The notes beneath the pieces are model-generated. The model did no database searches, had not been told where the DNA came from, and worked only from the letters and a program-made list of their open reading frames with translations. The position numbers and the translations under genes are program-made. From the NCBI GenBank assembly GCA_948949055.1, contig CARBWQ010000004.1, positions 1 to 19,528 of the forward strand: 19,528 bases of DNA, read 5' to 3'. Below, one piece after another: positions 7,493 to 15,061 of the stretch (its first letter is position 1; the number at the start of each line of letters is the position of its first letter). Origin of the DNA: an uncultured Eubacteriales bacterium (lineage in GTDB: Bacteria; Bacillota; Clostridia; Christensenellales; UBA1242).

Positions 7493-7783
7493 GTGGAAGA
7501 ACAAGACAAGATAAAAAAGGCACTTATGAAGAAAGCTCTTGGCTATAACGCTGATGAAGTTATTGAAGAATATGTCGTTGGCGAAGAAGGTGAGGTTAAG
7601 CTTTCTAAAAAGAAAGTTACAAAAAAACATTATAGCCCTGATATCTCAGCTGTAAAAGTGTTGCTAGAACGTTACTACAAAACCTATGAAGATGAAGTTT
7701 TGTCAATGTCAGATGAGGCTCTCCTTCTCGAAAAAGAACGACTTGAAAATCAGTTAAGGGGGGATAAAAATGGAGTTGAATGA
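7493..7783 (+). CDS. Phage small-terminase-like protein fragment
   Basis: The frame is open from a TTG at 7439. I favour GTG 7493 (96 aa) because an acidic lead-in before ALGY is usual; ATG 7526 with AAAAGG upstream is also possible. The core ALGYNADEVIEEY ... KKKVTKKHYSPDISAVKVLLE resembles the C-terminal part of many phage small terminase subunits (ALGY-x-EE ... KKxxKKHxPPD-x-A). The N-terminal helix-turn-helix DNA-binding domain of such proteins is missing, so this is either a shortened subunit or a repurposed piece. It opens the virion gene block and overlaps the next gene by 14 bases. The expected large terminase does not follow. The family match is from memory of sequence patterns. Confidence 0.6.
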   Translation: MEEQDKIKKALMKKALGYNADEVIEEYVVGEEGEVKLSKKKVTKKHYSPDISAVKVLLERYYKTYEDEVLSMSDEALLLEKERLENQLRGDKNGVE

Positions 7784-7994
7784 GTGTAAGCATATTACTA
7801 AATGTGATTTTTTTGGTTGCAATAATTTAGCGAAATACAGCTTTTCTACAAAAGGTTTTTTAAGACGCAACTTATGTTTTTGTGATGAGTGTTTAAAAGG
7901 AATGTATGAGGCTATTGCTAAAATGCAAACACCAAAGGGATTAAAAAGCCCTTTCAAATTAAATAAAAGGTTGGTAAAGAAAAATGATGAGTGA
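7770..7994 (+). CDS. Small Zn-ribbon-like protein of unknown function, 74 aa
   Basis: AAGGGGGG (7756-7763) precedes the ATG at 7770. The product has six cysteines: Cys6, Cys12, Cys17, then Cys36, Cys38 and Cys41 in NLCFCDECL. This suggests one zinc site formed by C-x4-C and C-x2-C pairs. The rest is basic, with a Lys/Arg-rich tail. It overlaps the small-terminase-like gene by 14 bases and the portal gene by 11, so it is translated as part of the same unit. It sits where a large terminase gene would usually be. No named family is recognised; nucleic-acid binding or a packaging accessory role is only a guess. Confidence 0.7.
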   Translation: MELNECKHITKCDFFGCNNLAKYSFSTKGFLRRNLCFCDECLKGMYEAIAKMQTPKGLKSPFKLNKRLVKKNDE

Positions 7995-9834
7995 AGAAGA
8001 AAAAATTGTTAAAGAAGTGGTTGATGATTTTAAAAATCGTGCAGAAATGAGAAAAAGTTTTGACCTTATTTGGCAGATTAATATGAACTTTCTGATGGGA
8101 AATCAATATTGCAATGTAGGTTATGGTGGAAACTTGGAAGAAGCAGACAGACAGTTCTTTTGGCAAGAAAGAGAGGTTTTTAACCATATTGCACCCATTT
8201 TTGATATAAGATTTGCTAAATTATCAAAAATTAAGCCTGATATTAACATAATTCCAGCAACTAATGATGAACGAGATAAACAAACAGCAAAAGTTTCAAA
8301 AAAGATTTATAACTCAGTCAGAAGCAAGCTTGACCTTGATAGTAAAATTAATCAAGCTATTAAATGGTCGGAAGTTTGTGGAACGGTTTTTTATAAGGTT
8401 GGTTGGAATTCTAATTCAGGAAAAGTTCTTGCAAAAGATGAAAAAGGCAACTTTATAAAAGGTGGAGAGGTTGAAATTTCTGTCGTTAGCCCTTTTGAAA
8501 TTTATCCTGATTCATCTGTTTGTGAAAGTATCGAAGAATGTCAAAGTATTATTCATGCAAAAGCATATTCAACAGCTCAAATCAAAAATATGTATGGAAT
8601 AAATGTTAAAGGTGAGAAAATTAATACTTATGCTCTTGATAATGTTAATTCTGGACTTGGTGGACTTGGATTTAATGGTACTGTCCCTAAAATGATTAAA
8701 AATATTAAAGAGGATAGTGCAGTGGTGATTGAAAGATATTGCAAACCTAATGCTAATTATCCAAATGGCAGGCTCACTATTGTTGCAGGAAATCATTTGG
8801 TTTATGATGGAGAATTACCATATAAATTTGATGATGACGAAAGAGCATTCCCTTTCATTAGACAGACAAGCATTGCTGAGCCAGGCAGTTTCTGGGGAAC
8901 AAGTGTTATTGAAAGAATAATTCCTGTTCAAAGAGCGTATAACGCTGTCAAAAATAGAAAACATGAATTTATTAATAGATTATCTCTTGGTGTGTTAAGT
9001 GTCGAAGATGGTTCAGTTGATTTAGATAATCTTGAAGACGAAGGTTTGTGCCCAGGTAAAGTTTTAGTTTATAGACAAGGTGCTAATGAACCTAAATATT
9101 TAGATGGCGAAGTGTTACCAAATGGAATAGAAAAAGAAGAGCAAAATCTTTTGGAAGAATTCAAGTCTATTAGTGGCGTAAATGACCTTGTAAGTTCGGA
9201 CACTTTATCATCTCAAATGAGTGGTGTTGCTATTGAACTTTTAATTTCACAAGATGAAACAAGACTTAATGCTTCTATTGAGAGTATTAACTTATCAAAT
9301 AAACTTATAGCTAAAAAGATATTGCAGTTATATAAACAATTTGCAACAGTGCCAAGGCTTGCAAAGGTGATTGGAGAAAACGGTCAAATTGAAATCTTCT
9401 ATTTTTCATCAGGTGATATTACTAGCGATGATATAGAAATTGAAAATCAGATTGATGGATTAAAGTCGTTGTCCCAAAGAAGGGAAATGATTTTGTCGCT
9501 ACTTAACAATGGAGTATTAAATGATGAGAACAACCAACTTACAAATAAAATGAAATGTAAGATACTTGAAATGTTGGGTATGGGTAATTGGGAGAATGCC
9601 CAGGATATTAACGAACTTCATATCAAAAAAGCAAGCAATGAAAACTTGAAACTTTTAAAGAAAGAGGAATTGTCTGTCAGCGAGATAGATAATCATGAAC
9701 TACATATAAACGAACATATTGCTTTTATGCTTGGCGAAGACTTTGAAAAAGCTAGCAAGAAAGATAGTAAAATTGAAGAGGAATTTTTAAAACATATTAA
9801 AAGTCATAAAAAATATAAAAACATGGAGGAATAA
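7984..9834 (+). CDS. Phage portal protein (P22-like, podovirus type)
   Basis: The 616-aa product fits the length of P22-type portals, the dodecameric ring at one capsid vertex through which DNA is packaged and ejected. Supporting segments are HIAPIFDIRFAKLSKIKP (N-terminal clip/wing region), the NDERDKQTAKVSKKIYN stretch, VVSPFEIYPDS, the EPGSFWGTSVIERIIPVQRAYN region, and GVNDLVSSDTLSSQMSGVAIELL, which corresponds to the crown-proximal helical part. The C-terminus is a charged helical tail. ATG 7984 or the adjacent ATG 7987 could be the start. It overlaps the upstream mini-gene and is followed after two bases by the scaffold gene. No frameshift or stop was found in 1.85 kb, which argues for maintenance. 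Confidence 0.9.
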   Translation: MMSEEEKIVKEVVDDFKNRAEMRKSFDLIWQINMNFLMGNQYCNVGYGGNLEEADRQFFWQEREVFNHIAPIFDIRFAKLSKIKPDINIIPATNDERDKQTAKVSKKIYNSVRSKLDLDSKINQAIKWSEVCGTVFYKVGWNSNSGKVLAKDEKGNFIKGGEVEISVVSPFEIYPDSSVCESIEECQSIIHAKAYSTAQIKNMYGINVKGEKINTYALDNVNSGLGGLGFNGTVPKMIKNIKEDSAVVIERYCKPNANYPNGRLTIVAGNHLVYDGELPYKFDDDERAFPFIRQTSIAEPGSFWGTSVIERIIPVQRAYNAVKNRKHEFINRLSLGVLSVEDGSVDLDNLEDEGLCPGKVLVYRQGANEPKYLDGEVLPNGIEKEEQNLLEEFKSISGVNDLVSSDTLSSQMSGVAIELLISQDETRLNASIESINLSNKLIAKKILQLYKQFATVPRLAKVIGENGQIEIFYFSSGDITSDDIEIENQIDGLKSLSQRREMILSLLNNGVLNDENNQLTNKMKCKILEMLGMGNWENAQDINELHIKKASNENLKLLKKEELSVSEIDNHELHINEHIAFMLGEDFEKASKKDSKIEEEFLKHIKSHKKYKNMEE

Positions 9835-9836
9835 TT

Positions 9837-10559
9837 ATGGAAGAGAATAGAGAACAACCGATCATAATGCCAGCAACAGCTTTAAACCGAGCAGATGATG
9901 AAAGTGCTATGAGCGAGGTCGGCTCTCAGCAGGATTTAGGAAAATTTAAAAATGTGCAAGCACTTATGGACGCGTACAATAGCTTGCAAGTTGAATTTAC
10001 TAAAAAATGCCAAAAACTAAGTCAGTTACAGAAAGATAAAACAGAGTGCATATCGCAAGAGGAGAATAAAGAATTTGTTGACAATAATGTTAATTTAAAA
10101 GAAAATAACGAAAAAGAGCAAAAAAACGAAGAAAATTTAGTAAAAAATGATGAAAACAGCTCAATGGGTCAAGAAAATCAACAAGCTCTTGACGAAGATG
10201 GTTTAGCTAAGTTCCTGGAAAGTAACTTTGATGCTAGTTGTTATGCTGACGAAATTAAAGAAAGATTTCAAAGCAAAATCCAAACAAATTCTAGCCCTTA
10301 TCAGGTCGCATGGGCAGAAGTCTTGCTCAATCATATGAAAGAGGGGGATAAATTAAGCGATCCAATTATCAATCAATATGTTTTAACTGATGAAAATGTA
10401 AGAAATAGGATAGTTGAAGAGTATTTAATAGCTCTTGACAATTCTAAGCCACCACTTATCATTTCTTCAAAAAGTGGAGAAAGGCTATCAGAAATAGTTC
10501 CTGATAGCCCTAAATCTCTTGCTGATGCGAAGAGAATGGTTGATAAGATGTTTAGCTGA
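9837..10559 (+). CDS. Phage capsid scaffold-like protein
   Basis: This acidic 240-aa protein follows the portal gene after two bases, with GGAGG before its ATG. GKFKNVQALMDAYNSLQVEFTKKC (about 35-58) starts a coiled-coil segment. A low-complexity Glu/Asn/Lys-rich linker covers about 75-115, and SLADAKRMVDKMF closes the protein. This organisation and the position between portal and capsid genes are typical of the internal scaffold that shapes procapsid assembly and is then released. The sequence itself is weakly conserved in this class, so position carries much of the assignment. Confidence 0.8.
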   Translation: MEENREQPIIMPATALNRADDESAMSEVGSQQDLGKFKNVQALMDAYNSLQVEFTKKCQKLSQLQKDKTECISQEENKEFVDNNVNLKENNEKEQKNEENLVKNDENSSMGQENQQALDEDGLAKFLESNFDASCYADEIKERFQSKIQTNSSPYQVAWAEVLLNHMKEGDKLSDPIINQYVLTDENVRNRIVEEYLIALDNSKPPLIISSKSGERLSEIVPDSPKSLADAKRMVDKMFS

Positions 10560-10655
10560 AAATTTTGGTAATTTTACATTATTTTTGATTAAAAACATAT
10601 TAAAAGTGTTGTTTTTTAAAAAAATAACTAAGTTTATACAAAAATGGAGGGAAAA

Positions 10656-11867
10656 ATGGTAACATTACAAACTGCTGAAAGTGCTTTAAAAAACGTGTAT
10701 CTTGGCGTTGTTGCAAATCAACTTAACGTTAATGCAAACCCACTTTTAGCCAAAATTAAAAAATCAAGTAAAGATGTTTGGGGAAAAGAAGTTCGTAAAC
10801 TTGCTCCATTCGGTATCAATGGTGGTATCGGTGCTGGAAGTGAAACAGATGCTCTTCCTATTTCATCTGGAAATGGCTATGTTCAATTTGTAGCCGACCT
10901 TAAAAACCTTTATGGTAAAATTGAAATTTCTGACAAAGCTGTAAGAGCGTCTGCAAATAATGTAGGGGCTTTTGTAAACCTTTTATCTGATGAGATGGAA
11001 GGACTTGTGAAAGCAAGTTCATTTAACTTGGGTAGAATGTTGTATGGTGATGGAAGTGGTAAACTTGCTGTGGTAACTTCTGTTGCAAGCAAAGTTGTTT
11101 CTTGTGACAAGGTAAATAATCTTATTGAAGGCATGCTTGTGGATGTATATTCTTCTGCTGGTAAGAAAAATGGTTCTCCTATAAAGATTGTTTATGTTGA
11201 TAGAGTTAATAAAACATTTACTTACACTGCTGGTTCAGAAATAACAATCGCAAAAGATGACGTATTATATGTACAAGGTTCAAAAGACTTTGAAATTAGT
11301 GGACTTGGCAAGATATTTGATGACAGTGCTTCTACAATTTATGGCGTAAGCAAGAGCGAATATCCTTGGCTTAAACCATATCAATCTACTGCTGAAACTG
11401 AGATTTCCGATATTTTAATTCAACAAGCTATTGATTTCCTAGATATGAACACTGACAGCCAAATTAACTTTATAACTTGTTCAAGTGCTGTAAGAAGAGC
11501 TTATCAAGAATATCTTGGTGCTTATAGAAGAAATATTGATATTACAGAACTTGAAGGTGGATTTAAGACTATTACTCATAATGGAATACCAGTTGTTGCT
11601 GATAGATTTGTTGATGAAGATACAATGTATCTCTTAAATACTAATGACTTTACTTTACATGAACTTTGTGACTGGCAATGGCTTGAAGGTGAAGATGGAA
11701 GAATCTTGAAACAAAATCAAGGTTTCCCAACTTATAGTGCTACACTTGTGAAATATGCAGAACTTATTTGTGATAAGCCATGTGGACAGGCAAAAATTTC
11801 AGGTATTAAGTCAACTGTAACAAATCCATTTAAATCAAATGTAACTGTTAATTCAGCAGAGGCTTAA
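10656..11867 (+). CDS. Phage major capsid protein
   Basis: I start at ATG 10656 (403 aa) because the ATG at 10644 lies inside the ribosome binding site GGAGGG. The product starts VTLQTAESALKNVYLGVVANQLN and contains LYGKIEISDKAVRAS, LGRMLYGDGSG and YQEYLGAYRRNIDI. Together these fit clostridial phage capsid proteins presumed to have the HK97 fold, several hundred copies of which form the shell. Length and position after the scaffold agree. The gene has its own 96-base leader and ends in a strong terminator, which suggests it is expressed above the rest of the block. The surface loop around 130-205 looks like an inserted beta domain (KNGSPIKIVYVD, TFTYTAGSEITIA). Confidence 0.9.
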   Translation: MVTLQTAESALKNVYLGVVANQLNVNANPLLAKIKKSSKDVWGKEVRKLAPFGINGGIGAGSETDALPISSGNGYVQFVADLKNLYGKIEISDKAVRASANNVGAFVNLLSDEMEGLVKASSFNLGRMLYGDGSGKLAVVTSVASKVVSCDKVNNLIEGMLVDVYSSAGKKNGSPIKIVYVDRVNKTFTYTAGSEITIAKDDVLYVQGSKDFEISGLGKIFDDSASTIYGVSKSEYPWLKPYQSTAETEISDILIQQAIDFLDMNTDSQINFITCSSAVRRAYQEYLGAYRRNIDITELEGGFKTITHNGIPVVADRFVDEDTMYLLNTNDFTLHELCDWQWLEGEDGRILKQNQGFPTYSATLVKYAELICDKPCGQAKISGIKSTVTNPFKSNVTVNSAEA

Positions 11868-11885
11868 AGACAATTTAGTGAAATT

Positions 11886-11926
11886 AGGCAAAAAACGGTT
11901 TAAAAATCAGGTTTTTTGCCTTTTTT
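11886..11926 (+). terminator. Terminator after the capsid gene
   Basis: AGGCAAAAAAC (11886-11896) pairs with GTTTTTTGCCT (11911-11921) across a 14-base loop and is followed by six T. It lies inside the virion gene block and would limit transcription of the neck and holin genes relative to the capsid gene. Confidence 0.8.
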
Positions 11927-11965
11927 CTTTAAATTTTTTATATTTTTTATGAAATGAGGTTTATT

Positions 11966-12280
11966 ATGAAAGAATTAATTGATATTGAAAATGATGTTTA
12001 TTTTATAAGCAGGCGATTAAAAGAAATTGATAAAAGTTATGAAGTAAAATATAATTTAAATCAAAATGCTTATGAAGTACATTCGAATGAGCAGGAGAGA
12101 AATAGCTATTGTTTTAGAGTTCCTTATCCAGTTTTAGATGAGCGAACTATTAGTTATGCCTTAAAAACGAGGGCAGAAAATAGAGATAAACTTATTGAGG
12201 AAATTGAAAAAAATAATGAACTTCTTTATCAGAAAAATATTAAAAATCAAGTAAATTTAATAAAGGAGGCGTTATGTTAG
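11966..12280 (+). CDS. Small conserved phage protein of unknown function, 104 aa
   Basis: ATG 11966 is preferred, preceded by TGAGGT; an ATG at 11954 is part of that site. The product is highly charged, with SRRLKEIDKSYEVKYN near the N-terminus, the core YEVHSNEQERNSYCFRVPYPVLDERT, and a helical C-terminus with coiled-coil character. It overlaps the next gene by seven bases (ATGTTAG). Proteins of this shape recur between capsid and neck genes of related elements in Clostridia, as far as I recall, but no function is known. A capsid-associated or neck-assembly role is inference. Confidence 0.7.
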   Translation: MKELIDIENDVYFISRRLKEIDKSYEVKYNLNQNAYEVHSNEQERNSYCFRVPYPVLDERTISYALKTRAENRDKLIEEIEKNNELLYQKNIKNQVNLIKEALC

Positions 12281-12825
12281 TAAAAGATGTAATTTTGAAA
12301 GCTTGCGACTTTATCGAAAATGAAGAACTAGCACAGGCAATTATAAGTTCTAGTCAGCTTGACCAGGAAAATCAAAATGTTCTGGACAAGCTTGTCAAAT
12401 GTTTCAACTTAGTGCGAAATGAAATTGTTTGTGAATATATGCCTATTGTAAAAATGGAAAAGGTTATAAGCTGTGAAAACAAAATTCTATTTAGCCAACT
12501 TAGTGGAAAAGTTGTGGATATAATTTCAGTTAAGGATAAGTTTGGCGAGAATGTTAAATTTAAATTATATGATGATTATATCATGGTTGAAGGTCAAGAG
12601 GTTTTTGTTTATTATAACACTTTGCCAGAAGAACTTAATATTGATGGTCAGTTTAATTCTACTATTTCAGAACGTGTGTATGCCTATGGCATTGTAAGAG
12701 AGTATTATTTTATTCAAACACTTTATGAGGATGCTAAGGTTTGGGATGAGAGATTTAAAAATAGCATTCAAACATTTGAACGCAAAAAAGGAGAAACGAT
12801 TATACCTCGTAGGAGGTGGATTTAA
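12274..12825 (+). CDS. Phage head-tail connector (neck adaptor)-like protein
   Basis: AAAGGAGG precedes the ATG at 12274. The 183-aa product begins with helical VKDVILKACDFIENEELAQ, carries NLVRNEIVCEYMPI in the middle, and ends with an aromatic/basic segment finishing in RRRWI. In podovirus-like gene orders, this position (after capsid, before nozzle) and size belong to the adaptor ring that binds under the portal, as gp4 does in P22. Sequence similarity is at the family-pattern level only. Its stop TAA shares a base with the next ATG (TAATG), so the two are coupled. Confidence 0.65.
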   Translation: MLVKDVILKACDFIENEELAQAIISSSQLDQENQNVLDKLVKCFNLVRNEIVCEYMPIVKMEKVISCENKILFSQLSGKVVDIISVKDKFGENVKFKLYDDYIMVEGQEVFVYYNTLPEELNIDGQFNSTISERVYAYGIVREYYFIQTLYEDAKVWDERFKNSIQTFERKKGETIIPRRRWI

Positions 12826-14315
12826 TGTTTTACAAAAAGATATTGTCTGTCAAAAAAAGCGAAGAAAAAGAATTTGAATTTGATATGTTTAAGAATAATC
12901 AAAATATGGAAGATGACCAAACTAAATTAAAAGTTGGTCAACCTAGAAAGGTTTTTAATTTTATTTCTGCTGACGGAACACTTAAATCAGGTTATGGATT
13001 TAAAAAGTTATCAATGCCTATAAGCGAAATTGATATTGATGATGAGGAAGAAATTCAAATCAGAGGGACTGAGGTTAAAAATATCTGGAAACTCAAATGG
13101 TATGACTTGAATACAGATAAAAATAATTATTACCTTTTTTATTTCAATAATGAAGGTTATGCCTGCTATGACAACCTTTTTAAAAAGAGGTTTTTAACAC
13201 TTTTTGTTCCGACTGACTATACTGATGTCCCATATTCAACTTATTATAGAAAAAACTTGCAAGATGCCATACTTTTTTCTGGTAATGGTGGGAACTTAAT
13301 GGTAGTGACTGGTGAAAATGTTTTCACTAGTGAAACTGCACCCAAGATTATCTCTTGTTGCAGTCATTATGGAAAACTTTTTGCAATCACTGCTACTGCA
13401 AGAGGTAGTCTTGTATATAATGAAGATAACAATGTTCTTGAATGGAATGATGATAAAACAAAGGATCTTGATTTTAGTGACCAAAGAGGAGATTTGAATA
13501 AGCTTATTTCATTTAACGACTACATTTACATATTCAGAGATTTTGGGATAACTCGTATATCTGAATATGGCAAAGATGAAATGTTTGAAATAAGCCATAT
13601 TTATCAGTCAGACTGCTATATAAATCCTAATACCATTGCTGAAACTGGTGATAATATTTACTTTTTAGAGGGTAATAAAATTAAAGTCTTTAATGGCTCA
13701 TCTATAAAGACGCTAGACCTTAATGGCCTTAGTATTTTGAATGGTTGTGATAATAGGTTTGCATGTGCAGAATGTTTTGAGGGCAGGTATTATTTAGCTT
13801 GTCGTGGACAATTTGATGATGGCAAGGTCATTGGATGCGAGGGAAATGCTGATGGCTATAAAAATAACCTTTTAATAGTTCTTGATACCTTAACTAATCA
13901 TTTAGATATATCAAGAGGAGTTGATATAAACAAATTATTGGCTCTGACAAACAGATATAAATCAAAACTTGTTGCATGTTTTAATAACCAGCACAAAGGT
14001 AAAATTGGAGAACTTACTAGCAACGGGCAATTCTTTGGCGAAAAGATTAACGCCGTCTGGGAAAGTGGTCAGACCGACTTCGGATATAGTGGAAAACTTA
14101 AAAGAGTGAAGTCATTTAATATAAAAAGTGAAGGTGACTGCGTGATTACTTTTATTAGTGACCGTGGCGAAAAATCCTTTAATGTCAAAGGAAAACCTTA
14201 TGTACAAAAGGTAAAAGCTAATGTAATAGGCAACCAGTTTATGGTAAAGATTGAAAGCAGTGAAAGCGAAAATGTTTATATAAGCAATTTTGTTTTAACG
14301 GTGAGTTGTGGCTAA
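12825..14315 (+). CDS. Phage tail nozzle / DNA-stabilisation-like protein
   Basis: The ATG at 12825 follows AGGAGG and overlaps the previous stop (TAATG), giving 496 aa. The product is rich in beta strands and aromatic residues, with repeated short blades around HYGKLFAITATARGSLVYNE, FNDYIYIFRDFGITRISEYG and GDNIYFLEGNKIKVFNG. This looks like a beta-propeller, as in the nozzle proteins of short-tailed phages (P22 gp10, T7 gp12 class), which close the neck and retain packaged DNA. The C-terminal 100 residues form a separate beta domain. No tail fibre, spike or needle gene follows, so any particle would lack an evident host-recognition protein unless this one serves. Confidence 0.65.
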   Translation: MFYKKILSVKKSEEKEFEFDMFKNNQNMEDDQTKLKVGQPRKVFNFISADGTLKSGYGFKKLSMPISEIDIDDEEEIQIRGTEVKNIWKLKWYDLNTDKNNYYLFYFNNEGYACYDNLFKKRFLTLFVPTDYTDVPYSTYYRKNLQDAILFSGNGGNLMVVTGENVFTSETAPKIISCCSHYGKLFAITATARGSLVYNEDNNVLEWNDDKTKDLDFSDQRGDLNKLISFNDYIYIFRDFGITRISEYGKDEMFEISHIYQSDCYINPNTIAETGDNIYFLEGNKIKVFNGSSIKTLDLNGLSILNGCDNRFACAECFEGRYYLACRGQFDDGKVIGCEGNADGYKNNLLIVLDTLTNHLDISRGVDINKLLALTNRYKSKLVACFNNQHKGKIGELTSNGQFFGEKINAVWESGQTDFGYSGKLKRVKSFNIKSEGDCVITFISDRGEKSFNVKGKPYVQKVKANVIGNQFMVKIESSESENVYISNFVLTVSCG

Positions 14316-14418
14316 GCATGAAAAACTACGAAATCATATTGAATTGATAAAGAAAAAGGAACTTCGAGTCGAGGAGTACCTTACAAATAAAATGCTTCAA
14401 AGAAGCAGGAGGAAATAA
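14308..14418 (+). CDS. Mini-protein, 36 aa, basic coiled-coil-like
   Basis: A GTG at 14308 overlaps the end of the nozzle gene by eight bases and has GGTGAG (14300-14305) as a ribosome binding site. The frame runs to TAA at 14416-14418, three bases before the holin gene. The product, VAKHEKLRNHIELIKKKELR and then VEEYLTNKMLQRSRRK, is a single charged amphipathic helix. Tight packing between two coupled genes is the main support; otherwise 105 bases of an overlapping operon would be empty. No function is known. Confidence 0.5.
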   Translation: MAKHEKLRNHIELIKKKELRVEEYLTNKMLQRSRRK

Positions 14419-14420
14419 AT

Positions 14421-14648
14421 ATGGATTTCTGGTCTGAACTAGTAAAAACCGTGATTAGTAATGGTATTTTTGCAATGCTCTTTGTTTATCTTTTGTTTTA
14501 TATTCTTAAAGATAGCCAAAAACGTGAAAACGCATATCGAAAGACGATTGATGAACTCGCACAGCACTTGGCTGCTATTGAAGATGTCAAAGAAGAAGTG
14601 GCTGAGCTTAAAGATTTTCTTGAAAGGAGATATGATGATGAAATTTAA
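14421..14648 (+). CDS. BhlA/UviB-type holin-like protein
   Basis: The 75-aa product follows GGAGG at 14408-14412. It has a short N-terminus (MDFWSELVKTVISNG), one transmembrane helix (about 15-30) and a charged coiled-coil tail (YRKTIDELAQHLAAIEDVKEEVAELKDFLE). This matches the BhlA/bacteriocin-associated UviB holin family, small single-span membrane proteins that permeabilise the membrane or help release cell contents. It overlaps the next gene by 11 bases. No endolysin is nearby. Confidence 0.85.
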   Translation: MDFWSELVKTVISNGIFAMLFVYLLFYILKDSQKRENAYRKTIDELAQHLAAIEDVKEEVAELKDFLERRYDDEI

Positions 14649-15000
14649 ATCTTATGGTTTTTGGACAGCACTTGCTGGCGCTTCAACTCTCTTTGTAGGC
14701 GCAGTTGGCAAATGCTTTGGCTTTTCTATTGAAAGTGGTTTGGTCGAAGATGTAATAATGGCTTTCGCAGGTATACTTGTTGTACTTGGAATAGTCTGCA
14801 TGCCAATTGATAAAGAAAAAAATGAAGAGAAAAATAAAGAAGATATCAATGATGATATCAATGATGATATCAACGCCGAATTAAAAAACAATGAAGAAGG
14901 GCAGGAAAATGCTGGCAATCAAATATCAGAACAAAAACAAGATGACATTGCTAATAATCAAGAAGAGGTTGAGATAAAGCCAAATAATGAAGATGAATAA
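14638..15000 (+). CDS. Phage holin-like protein with two membrane helices and acidic tail
   Basis: Three ATG codons in a row (14632, 14635, 14638) follow AAGGAG at 14624-14629; spacing favours the last, giving 120 aa. MKFKSYGFWTALAGASTLF forms the first helix and VIMAFAGILVVLGIVCMP the second, as in small phage holins of Bacillota. An unusually long acidic Glu/Asp/Asn tail of about 60 residues follows, including three copies of a DIND/DIN repeat (bases 14842-14877). Holins make timed membrane lesions for lysis. Two different holin-like genes in a row can act as holin and antiholin. The block ends here at a strong terminator. Confidence 0.75.
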   Translation: MKFKSYGFWTALAGASTLFVGAVGKCFGFSIESGLVEDVIMAFAGILVVLGIVCMPIDKEKNEEKNKEDINDDINDDINAELKNNEEGQENAGNQISEQKQDDIANNQEEVEIKPNNEDE

Positions 15001-15005
15001 TTACT

Positions 15006-15044
15006 AATCAAAAAGCACCCCTAGAAAAGGGGTGTTTTTTGATT
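15006..15044. terminator. Bidirectional terminator closing the phage block
   Basis: The 16-base arm starting AATCAAAAAGCACCCC (15006-15021) pairs with 15029-15044 over a seven-base loop, with one G-T pair in an otherwise perfect stem. T runs on both strands let it serve the holin gene and the minus-strand lipoprotein gene ending at 15062. Confidence 0.85.
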
Positions 15045-15061
15045 GACTATTTAATTGAATT

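Noticed and set aside
14461..14637. Long N-terminal extension of the second holin frame overlapping the first holin
   Set aside because: The extension is the out-of-frame reading of the first holin gene; AAGGAG at 14624-14629 places the start at 14632-14638.
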